Below are positions 49,722-57,058 of a DNA stretch of 64,000 nt, piece by piece. The notes below the pieces were generated by a model. The model had not been told where the DNA came from, did no database searches, and worked only from the letters and a program-made list of their open reading frames with translations. Origin of the DNA: Acidobacteriota bacterium (lineage in GTDB: Bacteria; Acidobacteriota; Terriglobia; Terriglobales; Acidobacteriaceae). The stretch is taken from the NCBI GenBank assembly GCA_018268895.1, contig JAFDVP010000014.1, forward strand, positions 1 to 64,000. The letters are read 5' to 3'. Position numbers and translations under genes: made by a program. Within the stretch, counting starts at the first letter, position 1. The number at the start of each line of letters is the position of its first letter.

Positions 49722-50627
49722 GTGAGCCAGTTTGAGTTTGTGGGTGTTGCCGAGGGAATTGCGCGCGAGGCCGGGGCGCTGCTGAAGAGCTACTACGAGC
49801 GAGGTGTGACGGCCGAGTACAAAGGCGACGTCGACCTGGTGACCGAGGCGGACAAGGCGAGCGAGCGGCTGATTCGCGAGCGACTGCATGAAGTATTTCC
49901 CACACACGGTGTTTACGGCGAAGAGGGGACGCGTGACCGGCTGGAGAGCGAGTATCGCTGGTACGTCGATCCGCTGGATGGCACGACGAACTTCGCGCAT
50001 GGGTTTCCGGCGTTCTGCGTGTTGCTGGGGTTGGAGCGTCGCAGGCCGGGACTGGCGGCAGACCAGGACGGTGAGATGGTTGCGGGTGTGACGTACGACC
50101 CGCTGCGCGATGAGATGTTTGTCGCTGAGAAGGGCAAGGGCGCGTGGCTGATCCCCGGCGGCCTGAGCTTGTCGGGGAGGGGAAATGCACGGCGGATTCA
50201 TGTGTCGAAGGTGAAGACGCTGCAGGAGTCGCTGACGGCGACCGGCTTTCCCAGCCAGAAGCGCCATGGCAGTCCGAACATCCACTTCTATCAGCAGATC
50301 ACGCTGCGGTCGCATGGTGTTCGTCGCGCAGGGGCGGCGGGGCTCGATCTTGCGTATGTCGCCTGCGGACGGCTGGAGGGGTTCTGGGAGTTCAATCTGA
50401 ATCCCTGGGACACGTCTGCGGGCGTATTGCTGGTCGAGGAGGCAGGCGGTACAGTGACGCACTTCGACGGCGGAGCGTTTACGCTGGACAGCCGCGAGGT
50501 TCTGGCGACGAACGGGCTGATAAAAGACGAGATGGTGCACATCTTTACGGAGATGTTTGCGGGGCGGGAGCTGGATCGGATTCCTACGCCGGCGGAGTTT
50601 GCGGCACGGCGGGCTGCAGAGAAATAG
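49722..50627 (+). CDS. Inositol monophosphatase family protein
   Basis: A 301-residue Mg-dependent phosphatase. Metal site motifs GDVDLVTEADKASERLI, YGEEGT, and WYVDPLDGTTNFAHGFP, with the second signature WDTSAGVLLVEEAGG, are all present. It may act on inositol-1-phosphate, fructose-1,6-bisphosphate or 3'-phosphoadenosine 5'-phosphate; sequence alone does not say. Start GTG 49722 with AGAGG 7 bases upstream. It is followed by ferredoxin. Confidence 0.9.
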   Translation: MSQFEFVGVAEGIAREAGALLKSYYERGVTAEYKGDVDLVTEADKASERLIRERLHEVFPTHGVYGEEGTRDRLESEYRWYVDPLDGTTNFAHGFPAFCVLLGLERRRPGLAADQDGEMVAGVTYDPLRDEMFVAEKGKGAWLIPGGLSLSGRGNARRIHVSKVKTLQESLTATGFPSQKRHGSPNIHFYQQITLRSHGVRRAGAAGLDLAYVACGRLEGFWEFNLNPWDTSAGVLLVEEAGGTVTHFDGGAFTLDSREVLATNGLIKDEMVHIFTEMFAGRELDRIPTPAEFAARRAAEK

Positions 50628-50760
50628 GCCTGAAAAGGTCGTACTTTCAGGATGATTTCGGTTTGCAGCGGGAGCGAGGGATGCTGCTAGAATCGTTGCA
50701 AGCCCCACAACTGAAACAAGAATTTCAGCGGCGGCACAAGATTCAAGGGAGATTACCAGA

Positions 50761-51021
50761 ATGGCTTATGTGATTGCGGAACCGTGCATCGGGACAAAGG
50801 ACACCGCTTGTGTTGATGCCTGCCCGGTGGACTGTATCCACCCGAAGAAGGATGAGGCGGGTCACGGAGATTCGGCGCAGCTCTTCATCGATCCGGTCGA
50901 GTGCATCGACTGCGGCGCGTGCGTTCCGGTTTGTCCGGTTTCGGCGATCTACGCCGGAGACGATCTGCCTGAGAAGTGGGCAGAGTTCCAGCAGAAGGCC
51001 GCCGATCACTACGGCCGGTAG
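50761..51021 (+). CDS. Ferredoxin, 7Fe/8Fe bacterial type
   Basis: An 86-residue ferredoxin. Cys at 9, 17, 21, 25 (first set, with CP) and 48, 51, 54, 58 (CIDCGACVPVCP, second set). The C9-x7-C17-x3-C21 spacing with one ligand of the CxxC missing fits a [3Fe-4S][4Fe-4S] protein of the FdxA type. An electron carrier for cytoplasmic redox enzymes. A terminator follows 22 bases after the stop. Confidence 0.93.
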   Translation: MAYVIAEPCIGTKDTACVDACPVDCIHPKKDEAGHGDSAQLFIDPVECIDCGACVPVCPVSAIYAGDDLPEKWAEFQQKAADHYGR

Positions 51022-51042
51022 ATTGAGTTCAGGAAACGGGAG

Positions 51043-51069
51043 ACGCGCGGCCTTAGGCTGCGCGTTTTT
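51043..51069 (+). terminator. Intrinsic terminator after ferredoxin
   Basis: Stem ACGCGCGGCC (51043-51052) and GGCTGCGCGT (51056-51065), one G-U pair, 3-base loop, followed by TTTTC and further T-rich sequence. Confidence 0.9.
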
Positions 51070-51080
51070 CTTTTGGGGGC

Positions 51081-51536
51081 ATGATGAAGAGTCTGGCTTC
51101 AGCGAGCGTAGTAGCGGAGACAAGAGAGAGGCTGCAACGGCTGACGGAGCAGGACCGTCCTCTGTGGGGGAAGATGACGGTACGGCAGATGGTGAGGCAT
51201 CTGAGCTGTGCGTATGAGGTTGCGCTGGCGGAACGGAAGGTGGAAGCGGTCAAGGGCCCTCCGCCATGGTTGATGAAGTTTGCTGCGTTGCGACTTCCGT
51301 TGCAGTGGCCGAAGGGTAAAGCGGAGACGCCGCCTGAGCTTAAGAGAGCGGTCGAAAAAGATCCGTCGGGGCCGTTTGGGGAGCTGGTGGATGAGGCGGT
51401 TGCAAAGATGGAGGCGGTGGCGAGCGGCACTCGCTGGCAGGAGAGCCATCCGTTTTTTGGGGCGATGACGTCTGCTGACTGGATGCGGTGGGGATATCTC
51501 CATGCCGACCATCACCTGCGCCAGTTTGGACGGTAG
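51081..51536 (+). CDS. DUF1569 / DinB-like protein
   Basis: A 151-residue protein of the DUF1569 (DinB-like four-helix bundle) type. RPLWGKMTVRQMVRHLSCAY and WGYLHADHHLRQF carry the conserved His residues that may bind a metal; HPFFGAMTSADWMRWG is the family ending. Roles in thiol chemistry or stress are known for relatives, none proven here. It ends 3 bases before recO, so it is cotranscribed. Confidence 0.82.
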   Translation: MMKSLASASVVAETRERLQRLTEQDRPLWGKMTVRQMVRHLSCAYEVALAERKVEAVKGPPPWLMKFAALRLPLQWPKGKAETPPELKRAVEKDPSGPFGELVDEAVAKMEAVASGTRWQESHPFFGAMTSADWMRWGYLHADHHLRQFGR

Positions 51537-51539
51537 ACG

Positions 51540-52277
51540 ATGACGCAGCGGCAGGGTGAGGCGATTGTGTTGCGGACGTGGCCATTTGAGGAGGCCGACC
51601 TGCTGGTGAGTCTGCTGACCAGGGAGCAGGGGCGCATCAAGGGCGTGGCGCGCCATGCGATGCGGTCGCGGCGGCGGTTCGGCGGTGCGCTGGAGCCGAT
51701 GACGTACGTCCGCGCGACCTATGCCGAGAAGCCGAAGCAGGAGCTGGTGCGGCTGGATGCGTTCGAGATTCTGTGGTCGCCGCTGAAGGGGCCGATCGAC
51801 TATGAGAGGACTGCTGCGCTGGAACTTGTCGCCGAGGTATTGGAGGAGGCGCTGCCGGAACTGGCCCCTGAGGACGCGGTGTTTCGGCTGGCGCTGGCGG
51901 TGATCGAGCAGATGCAGGTGGGCCGGGTGTGGATGCCGGTGGCGTACTTTGCGCTGTGGATGAGCCGGCTGATGGGCTGGATGCCGGCGCTGGGGCACTG
52001 CGCGGCTTGCGGGCTCGATCTGCGTGGAGGGTCAGTATGGTGGTCTCCTGCGGCAGATGGAGTGACTTGCGCGGACGATAAACGCGCGGGAAGCGCGTCG
52101 TTGTCTGCGGCGTCGGTGGCGGAGGCTCAGAGGATGTTTAGGACTCCTGTGGAGGAGCTGGCGAAGGAGGAGTGGCCACGGGGGCGGGCGGCGGATCTTC
52201 GTCGCTTCGCGGTGGAGCTGCTGGAGCGGCATCTGGAGCGGCGGATCAGGAGCGCGAGGGCACTGGAGCGAGGGTGA
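51540..52277 (+). CDS. recO: DNA repair protein RecO
   Basis: A 245-residue RecO, which with RecR loads RecA on SSB-coated gaps. N-terminal OB fold: EAIVLRTWPFEEADLLVSLL then TREQGRIKGVARHAMRSRRR; central helical domain; zinc-finger region CAACGLDLRGGSVWWSPAAD, where the second CxxC is reduced to one Cys. The C-terminal 32 bases overlap the converging membrane gene. Confidence 0.92.
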   Translation: MTQRQGEAIVLRTWPFEEADLLVSLLTREQGRIKGVARHAMRSRRRFGGALEPMTYVRATYAEKPKQELVRLDAFEILWSPLKGPIDYERTAALELVAEVLEEALPELAPEDAVFRLALAVIEQMQVGRVWMPVAYFALWMSRLMGWMPALGHCAACGLDLRGGSVWWSPAADGVTCADDKRAGSASLSAASVAEAQRMFRTPVEELAKEEWPRGRAADLRRFAVELLERHLERRIRSARALERG

Positions 52278-52812
52278 GACCGTAGGCGGCGCTTAGCCAG
52301 AGAACAGCACCAGCCAGATAACAGCCGATGGGGCTTTGCGGTCCTCGCTGAGAGAGAAATGGGTAGAGCACTGCGATGAGGATAAAGGTTGTTCCTGTGA
52401 GGTAGTGGGGTGGGTAGTCGAAGAGGCCCGCCAGCGGTAGAAAGTGAAGACCCACGATGATCATGATGGCCGGTATGATCCACGCCGACAGATGGAGGTT
52501 GGCGAGCACATTGCTGATGATAAGGATGAGAATCCATTGGACGGCGTTGACGATATTGAAGATTCGAGAGCGGCGCTTCTCCTGCGGGGAGCCGGTACGG
52601 GCTGCGAGGGCGCTGCTGTTTCGCTTGAAGATGAAGTAGGCAAAGGCAAAGAGAGCGATAGCACAGAGCACGACGGGAACGATGACGAGCACTGTTCCGT
52701 GGCCTGAATGGACGCAGCCGACGATGAGCCAGGCCGCTCCAAAGAAGGCAAAAAACATCGCTCCGATTGCCCGGCCCGCGCGAACGGCTGAGGGAAGAGA
52801 TTCAGATGTCAT
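52246..52812 (-). CDS. Integral membrane protein of unknown function
   Basis: A 188-residue protein with about five or six hydrophobic segments (AMFFAFFGAAWLIVGCV; VLVIVPVVLCAIALFAFAY; WILILIISNVLANL; IIPAIMIIVGLHFLPLAG; YLTGTTFILIAVLYPFL; AGAVLWLSAAYGLTL) and a basic central loop. I do not recognise the family. It converges on recO, overlapping by 32 bases. The start ATG 52812 is chosen from the hydrophobic N-terminus; an earlier ATG at 52878 would collide with the divergent glyQ promoter. Confidence 0.7.
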   Translation of the reverse strand: MTSESLPSAVRAGRAIGAMFFAFFGAAWLIVGCVHSGHGTVLVIVPVVLCAIALFAFAYFIFKRNSSALAARTGSPQEKRRSRIFNIVNAVQWILILIISNVLANLHLSAWIIPAIMIIVGLHFLPLAGLFDYPPHYLTGTTFILIAVLYPFLSQRGPQSPIGCYLAGAVLWLSAAYGLTLAPVPSRS

Positions 52813-52917
52813 TGAAACAAAAGTATCCGGGCCGAGGTAAGCTCGCAAGCTATTTGAAACCGAGGCGGATAGTTCCATTTAGAATCGTAGAGACCAGTGT
52901 CAATTGAAGAGAGAAGC

Positions 52918-53895
52918 ATGTCACAGACAGCAGGGATGAAGGCGCTTACATTTCAGGAGTTGTTGTTCCGGCTGCAGCGGTTCTGGGCTGACCAGGGCTG
53001 CGTGTTGCAGCAGCCGTATGACGTTGAGGTGGGCGCGGGGACGATGTCGCCCGACACGTTTCTGCGGGTGTTGGGGCCGAAGCCGGTGCGGATTGCGTAT
53101 GCGCAGCCCTCGCGGCGGCCGGCGGACGGGCGCTATGGAGAGAACCCGAACCGGCTGTTCCGCCATACGCAGTTGCAGGTGATTCTGAAGCCGCCGCCGG
53201 AGCGGATTCAGGAGCTGTATCTCGAGTCGCTCGAGGCGATCGGGATCGACCTGCGCGAGCACGACATCAAGTTCGAAGAGGACAACTGGGAGTGGCCGGT
53301 GGGCGGCGCCTGGGGCGTGGGCTGGCAGGTGATGCTCGACGGCCTGGAGATCACGCAGTTCACGTACTTTCAGCAGTGCGGCGGCATGGACCTGGACCCG
53401 ATCTGTGGCGAGATCACATATGGGCTAGAGCGCATCGCGGGGTTCCTGCAGGATGTGGATTCGATCTACGACATTGTTTGGGCGGTGGAACCGGACACGG
53501 GCCGCAAGGTGACGTATGGCGAGATGCGGCTGGCTGAGGAGGAGCAGTTCTCGGCGTACAGCTTCGACTATGCCGAGGTTCCAAAGTTGTGGGAGCATCT
53601 GAAGCTGTATGAGGCGGAGTGTCTGGATCTTCTCGACAAGGCCAAGGGCATGTTCGACGGCAAAGCCAGGATGGATGCGCTGACCTTGAAGCGGTTTCCG
53701 GTGCTGGGCGCGTACGAGCTGGCGCTGAAGTGCTCGCACGTCTTCAACCTGCTGGATGCGCGTGGCGCGATCTCGGTGACGGAGCGCGTGGGCGTGATGG
53801 CGCGGATTCGCACGCTGGTTGTGGGCGTGGCGAAGGCCTACGCGCGGCAGGGTGAGTTGTTGGCGGCAGAGACGAAGGAATTAGTGGCCGGTTGA
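52918..53895 (+). CDS. glyQ: Glycyl-tRNA synthetase alpha subunit
   Basis: A 325-residue alpha subunit of the heterotetrameric glycyl-tRNA synthetase, the catalytic part. Class II motifs: TFQELLFRLQRFWADQGCVL, AYAQPSRRPADGRYGENPNR, DNWEWPVGGAWGVGWQVMLD and GLEITQFTYFQQCGG. Start ATG 52918; the frame is open to 52897. glyS follows after 90 bases. Confidence 0.97.
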   Translation: MSQTAGMKALTFQELLFRLQRFWADQGCVLQQPYDVEVGAGTMSPDTFLRVLGPKPVRIAYAQPSRRPADGRYGENPNRLFRHTQLQVILKPPPERIQELYLESLEAIGIDLREHDIKFEEDNWEWPVGGAWGVGWQVMLDGLEITQFTYFQQCGGMDLDPICGEITYGLERIAGFLQDVDSIYDIVWAVEPDTGRKVTYGEMRLAEEEQFSAYSFDYAEVPKLWEHLKLYEAECLDLLDKAKGMFDGKARMDALTLKRFPVLGAYELALKCSHVFNLLDARGAISVTERVGVMARIRTLVVGVAKAYARQGELLAAETKELVAG

Positions 53896-53985
53896 CGGTA
53901 GACACTCCCACCCATCGCGATGAGACTGCGATGGATGGGGTACCCGGTCATCTGTGTGGCCGGAAGAGAGACGAGTTAGAGCGTG

Positions 53986-56130
53986 ATGGCGGATTTTCTT
54001 TTTGAGATCGGGTTGGAAGAGGTTCCTGCACGGATGATCGCGGGGGCCGAGGCGGAGCTGAAGCGCCGCGTGGTTGCTCTGCTGGAGCGTGAGCGGCTGG
54101 TTGCGTCTGGCGCTGAGGCGAAGAGCTTCTCGACGCCGCGGCGGCTCGCCGTGCTGGTTTCGGGTGTTGCGGCGAAGCAGGACGACGCTGCTGAGGAGTT
54201 GACCGGACCTTCGGTGAAGGTGGCGTTCAAGGACGGCGTTGCGACTCCGGCGGCGGTGGCGTTTGCGAAGAAGGCCGGCGTCGCGGTTGAGGAGTTGAAG
54301 ACGGTCACGACGCCGAAGGGTGAGTATCTTGCGGCTACGGCTGTGAAGGCAGGGCGCGCCGCAGCCGAGGTGATTGCGGCGGAGATGCCGAAGGAGCTGG
54401 CGGGCATCTATTGGGCGAAGAACATGTACTGGCGCGCGGGTAAGCCCGAGCGGTTTGTGCGTCCTGTGCGGTGGATGATTGCGCTGCTGGGCGATCAGGT
54501 AGTGCCGGTGGAGTTCGGTGGAAAGACGGCGGGAGCGGTAACGTATGGGCATCGCGTGTTGTTCGGCGATGCGGCGATCAAGCTGGAGGCTCCGGCGAAG
54601 TACGAGGAAGCACTGCTGACGGCGTATGTGATCGCCGATGTGGAGACGCGGCGGCAGAAGATTCGTAAAGCACTGGACCGCGTGACGCGGGCGGTCGATG
54701 GCGCGCGGTGGCGCGAGGACCACGGCTTGATCGACACTCTGACACATCTGACGGAGTGGGCTTCGGACCGCTCGGTGATTCTCGGCGGGTTTGAGGCGGA
54801 GTATCTTGCGCTGCCCGAAGAGGTGCTGGTGACGGTGATGCGCGACCACCAGAAGTATCTTGCGGTGGAAGACAAGGCGGGCAAGCTGGCCCCTCACTTC
54901 CTGGCCGTGCTGAATACCGAGGCAGATGACGCTGGGCTGGGTGTGATCCGGCATGGCAACGAGCGGGTGCTGCGGGCGCGGTTCAACGATGCGCGGTTCT
55001 TCTGGGAGTTCGATCAGCGCGTGCCGCTGAAGGAGCGCGTGAAACAGCTCGAACATGTCACGTTCCAGAAGGAGCTGGGAAGCTACGCGCTGAAGACGAC
55101 GCGTGTTCGCGAACTTGCGGTGGGGTTGGCAGAGCTTGTGACGGCGCGTGGCGGCAAGGTGGATGCGGTTGCGCTGGATGAGGCCGCAACGCTGGCGAAG
55201 ACCGACCTGACGACGGAGCTGGTAAAGGAGTTTACCGAGTTGCAGGGAATCGTCGGCGGCCTGTATGCGAAGGCGCAGGGAGCTTCGGCTGCTGCGGCGG
55301 ATGCGATCTACGATCAGTATCTGCCGGAGTCGATGGAGGATTCCGTCCCGCGCACGGTTGAAGGCGCGCTGCTCTCGGTTGCGGACAAGGCGGACACCAT
55401 CGCCGGGATGTTTGGGCTGGGCATGGAGCCTACAGGGTCGAAGGACCCGTTTGCGCTGCGCCGTGCTGCGAATGGGATTGTGAAGATTCTCGCCGAGAGT
55501 GTGCCTGCGCTTCCGCTGACGCTGAGTGAGGTTGCGGGGCGGGCAACCGCGAATGAGGCGGTAGAAGCGAAGGTTCGGGCGTTTCTTGTAGAACGTCTTG
55601 AGTTCTATCTGCGCGAGGCGAAGGGGCAGGCCTACGACGTGGTGAAGGCTGTGCTGGCCGCGGGGAGCGACGATGTGCGCGATGCGGTGGCGCGCGCAGA
55701 GGCGGTGAGTTCAGTTCGTGGCTCGGCGGATTTCGAGGCGGTGAGCGCGGCCTTCAAGCGGATGAAGAACATTCTGGCGCAGGCGAAGGAGAAGGGATAT
55801 TTGGCTCCCCGCCCGATCATCGAAACTGGGGACCCAATAGAGAATCGGATGCAACAAGCAGGAGGGAGCGCGATAGATCCAGTATTGGGGAAGTTGTCAT
55901 CTGCTGCGACAGTGGCCAAAAGCGAAATTGACCGGAATGGCAGGGGCAACTATGTTGCATCGCTCAAAACGATTGCCCAACTGCGACCTGTTATATATGA
56001 GTTTTTCGATAAGGTTATGGTGCTCGATCCGAACCCTCACATTCGTACGAGCAACCTTCTTGTTTTACAAACGATCTTGACCGATTCCCAACAGATTGCG
56101 GACTTCTCGGAGATTGTGACGGCGGGATAG
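53986..56130 (+). CDS. glyS: Glycyl-tRNA synthetase beta subunit, 3' end mosaic
   Basis: A 714-residue beta subunit: tRNA-recognition partner of GlyQ. It starts DFLFEIGLEEVPARMIAG and has TEWASDRSVILGGFEAEYLA and NAIYDQYLPESMEDSVPRTV in outline. The first 600 codons are GC-rich; from about base 55800 codon choice changes to ATA, CAA, TTA, AGG and AAA types (GDPIENRMQQAGGSAIDP, VYEFFDKVMVL region) though the C-terminal anticodon-binding family signal (LRPVIYEFFDKVMVLDPNPH) is kept. That suggests replacement of the 3' end by recombination. Confidence 0.93.
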   Translation: MADFLFEIGLEEVPARMIAGAEAELKRRVVALLERERLVASGAEAKSFSTPRRLAVLVSGVAAKQDDAAEELTGPSVKVAFKDGVATPAAVAFAKKAGVAVEELKTVTTPKGEYLAATAVKAGRAAAEVIAAEMPKELAGIYWAKNMYWRAGKPERFVRPVRWMIALLGDQVVPVEFGGKTAGAVTYGHRVLFGDAAIKLEAPAKYEEALLTAYVIADVETRRQKIRKALDRVTRAVDGARWREDHGLIDTLTHLTEWASDRSVILGGFEAEYLALPEEVLVTVMRDHQKYLAVEDKAGKLAPHFLAVLNTEADDAGLGVIRHGNERVLRARFNDARFFWEFDQRVPLKERVKQLEHVTFQKELGSYALKTTRVRELAVGLAELVTARGGKVDAVALDEAATLAKTDLTTELVKEFTELQGIVGGLYAKAQGASAAAADAIYDQYLPESMEDSVPRTVEGALLSVADKADTIAGMFGLGMEPTGSKDPFALRRAANGIVKILAESVPALPLTLSEVAGRATANEAVEAKVRAFLVERLEFYLREAKGQAYDVVKAVLAAGSDDVRDAVARAEAVSSVRGSADFEAVSAAFKRMKNILAQAKEKGYLAPRPIIETGDPIENRMQQAGGSAIDPVLGKLSSAATVAKSEIDRNGRGNYVASLKTIAQLRPVIYEFFDKVMVLDPNPHIRTSNLLVLQTILTDSQQIADFSEIVTAG

Positions 56131-56243
56131 GTGTTGTGGGTCGTGCTCCGCACGATGCCCACCTTAGCGACGATGAAGCTGTCGCGAAGATGGGGCACCA
56201 GTCTGGTTGGCTTTCGCAGGGTCTCTGGCGACAAAGAAAAATA

Positions 56244-56276
56244 CGGGGATTCTTCGCCTACGGCTCAGAATGACGG
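56244..56276 (+). repeat. Dispersed intergenic repeat, copy 4
   Basis: GGGGATTCTTCGCCTACGGC then TCAGAATGACGG, downstream of glyS. Closest to copy 1 (shared GGGATTCTTCGCC and ATGACG). In 56131-56331 I see nothing else. Confidence 0.6.
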
Positions 56277-56331
56277 CATCAGTGGCTGACTGAGGGCAGC
56301 ATCATTTACGGATGCGAAATCCGTGAGCCGG

Positions 56332-56973
56332 TCAATTTAGCCGTTGCAGGCGGGCGATGAGTTTTTCGGCTAGCGGTTCGCCGGACTCTGTCCAGAGCAG
56401 TCGGCTGGAGATGCCTGAGTTCTTCTCGACCGAGAGGGTGAAGGCGAGGAGCATCTCGACGTTCTTCTGGATGTGCTTCTGCGCGTCTTCGTCGAGTGCG
56501 TCGTCGTCTTCGTCCATGACCCAGGGGGTGTCGAGGCCGAAGTCGATGCGGATGTGGCCGTTCTGCTCGTAGGTGGCCTGGTCGAACTCGGGGCCGAAGC
56601 CGATGATCTTGACCGTCGAGGGCTGGGGCTTCCAGAGGGCGTCGAGCGCGGCCTCTCCGTTGGTGGGCTCGGGGCGCCAGAGGTTCCACTTCATCTCGAA
56701 CTCGTAGGCCATGTCGTCGTGGAGCTGCTCGGTGGCCTCGGCGACGGCGTTCTCGATGATGGAGTCCTCGGTGGACTGGGCGCGGTCGTCGTTGACGTAG
56801 ATGCGCTGATAGACGGGGGACTCGCTAAAGCTGATGGGGTAGACGCTTGCGGCGGCGACCCGCTTTTCGCCGCTGATGAGCGCGAACTGACGCAGCACGG
56901 AGACGAGCGCCGCCGGCAGGGTGTCGAAGCGGAAGTTCGGGAACCAGAGGCTGAGATAGAGCTGGTCGGCCAT
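56332..56973 (-). CDS. Conserved hypothetical acidic protein
   Basis: A 213-residue cytoplasmic protein I do not recognise. It begins MADQLYLSLWFPNFRFDTLP, is acidic with a DEDDDALDEDA stretch and ends LLWTESGEPLAEKLIARLQR. No signal peptide, no Cys, no membrane segment. It stands alone between glyS and the LPS-export genes, converging on the former. Its codon use fits the genome, so it is a real gene; function unknown. Confidence 0.7.
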   Translation of the reverse strand: MADQLYLSLWFPNFRFDTLPAALVSVLRQFALISGEKRVAAASVYPISFSESPVYQRIYVNDDRAQSTEDSIIENAVAEATEQLHDDMAYEFEMKWNLWRPEPTNGEAALDALWKPQPSTVKIIGFGPEFDQATYEQNGHIRIDFGLDTPWVMDEDDDALDEDAQKHIQKNVEMLLAFTLSVEKNSGISSRLLWTESGEPLAEKLIARLQRLN

Positions 56974-57058
56974 TCGTTTAGTTTACAAGGGGATCGCCGA
57001 GATGGAACGGGGCGCCATTTGGGCGGTGGGGTGAGAAAATAACAGGGATAGGCTCACG

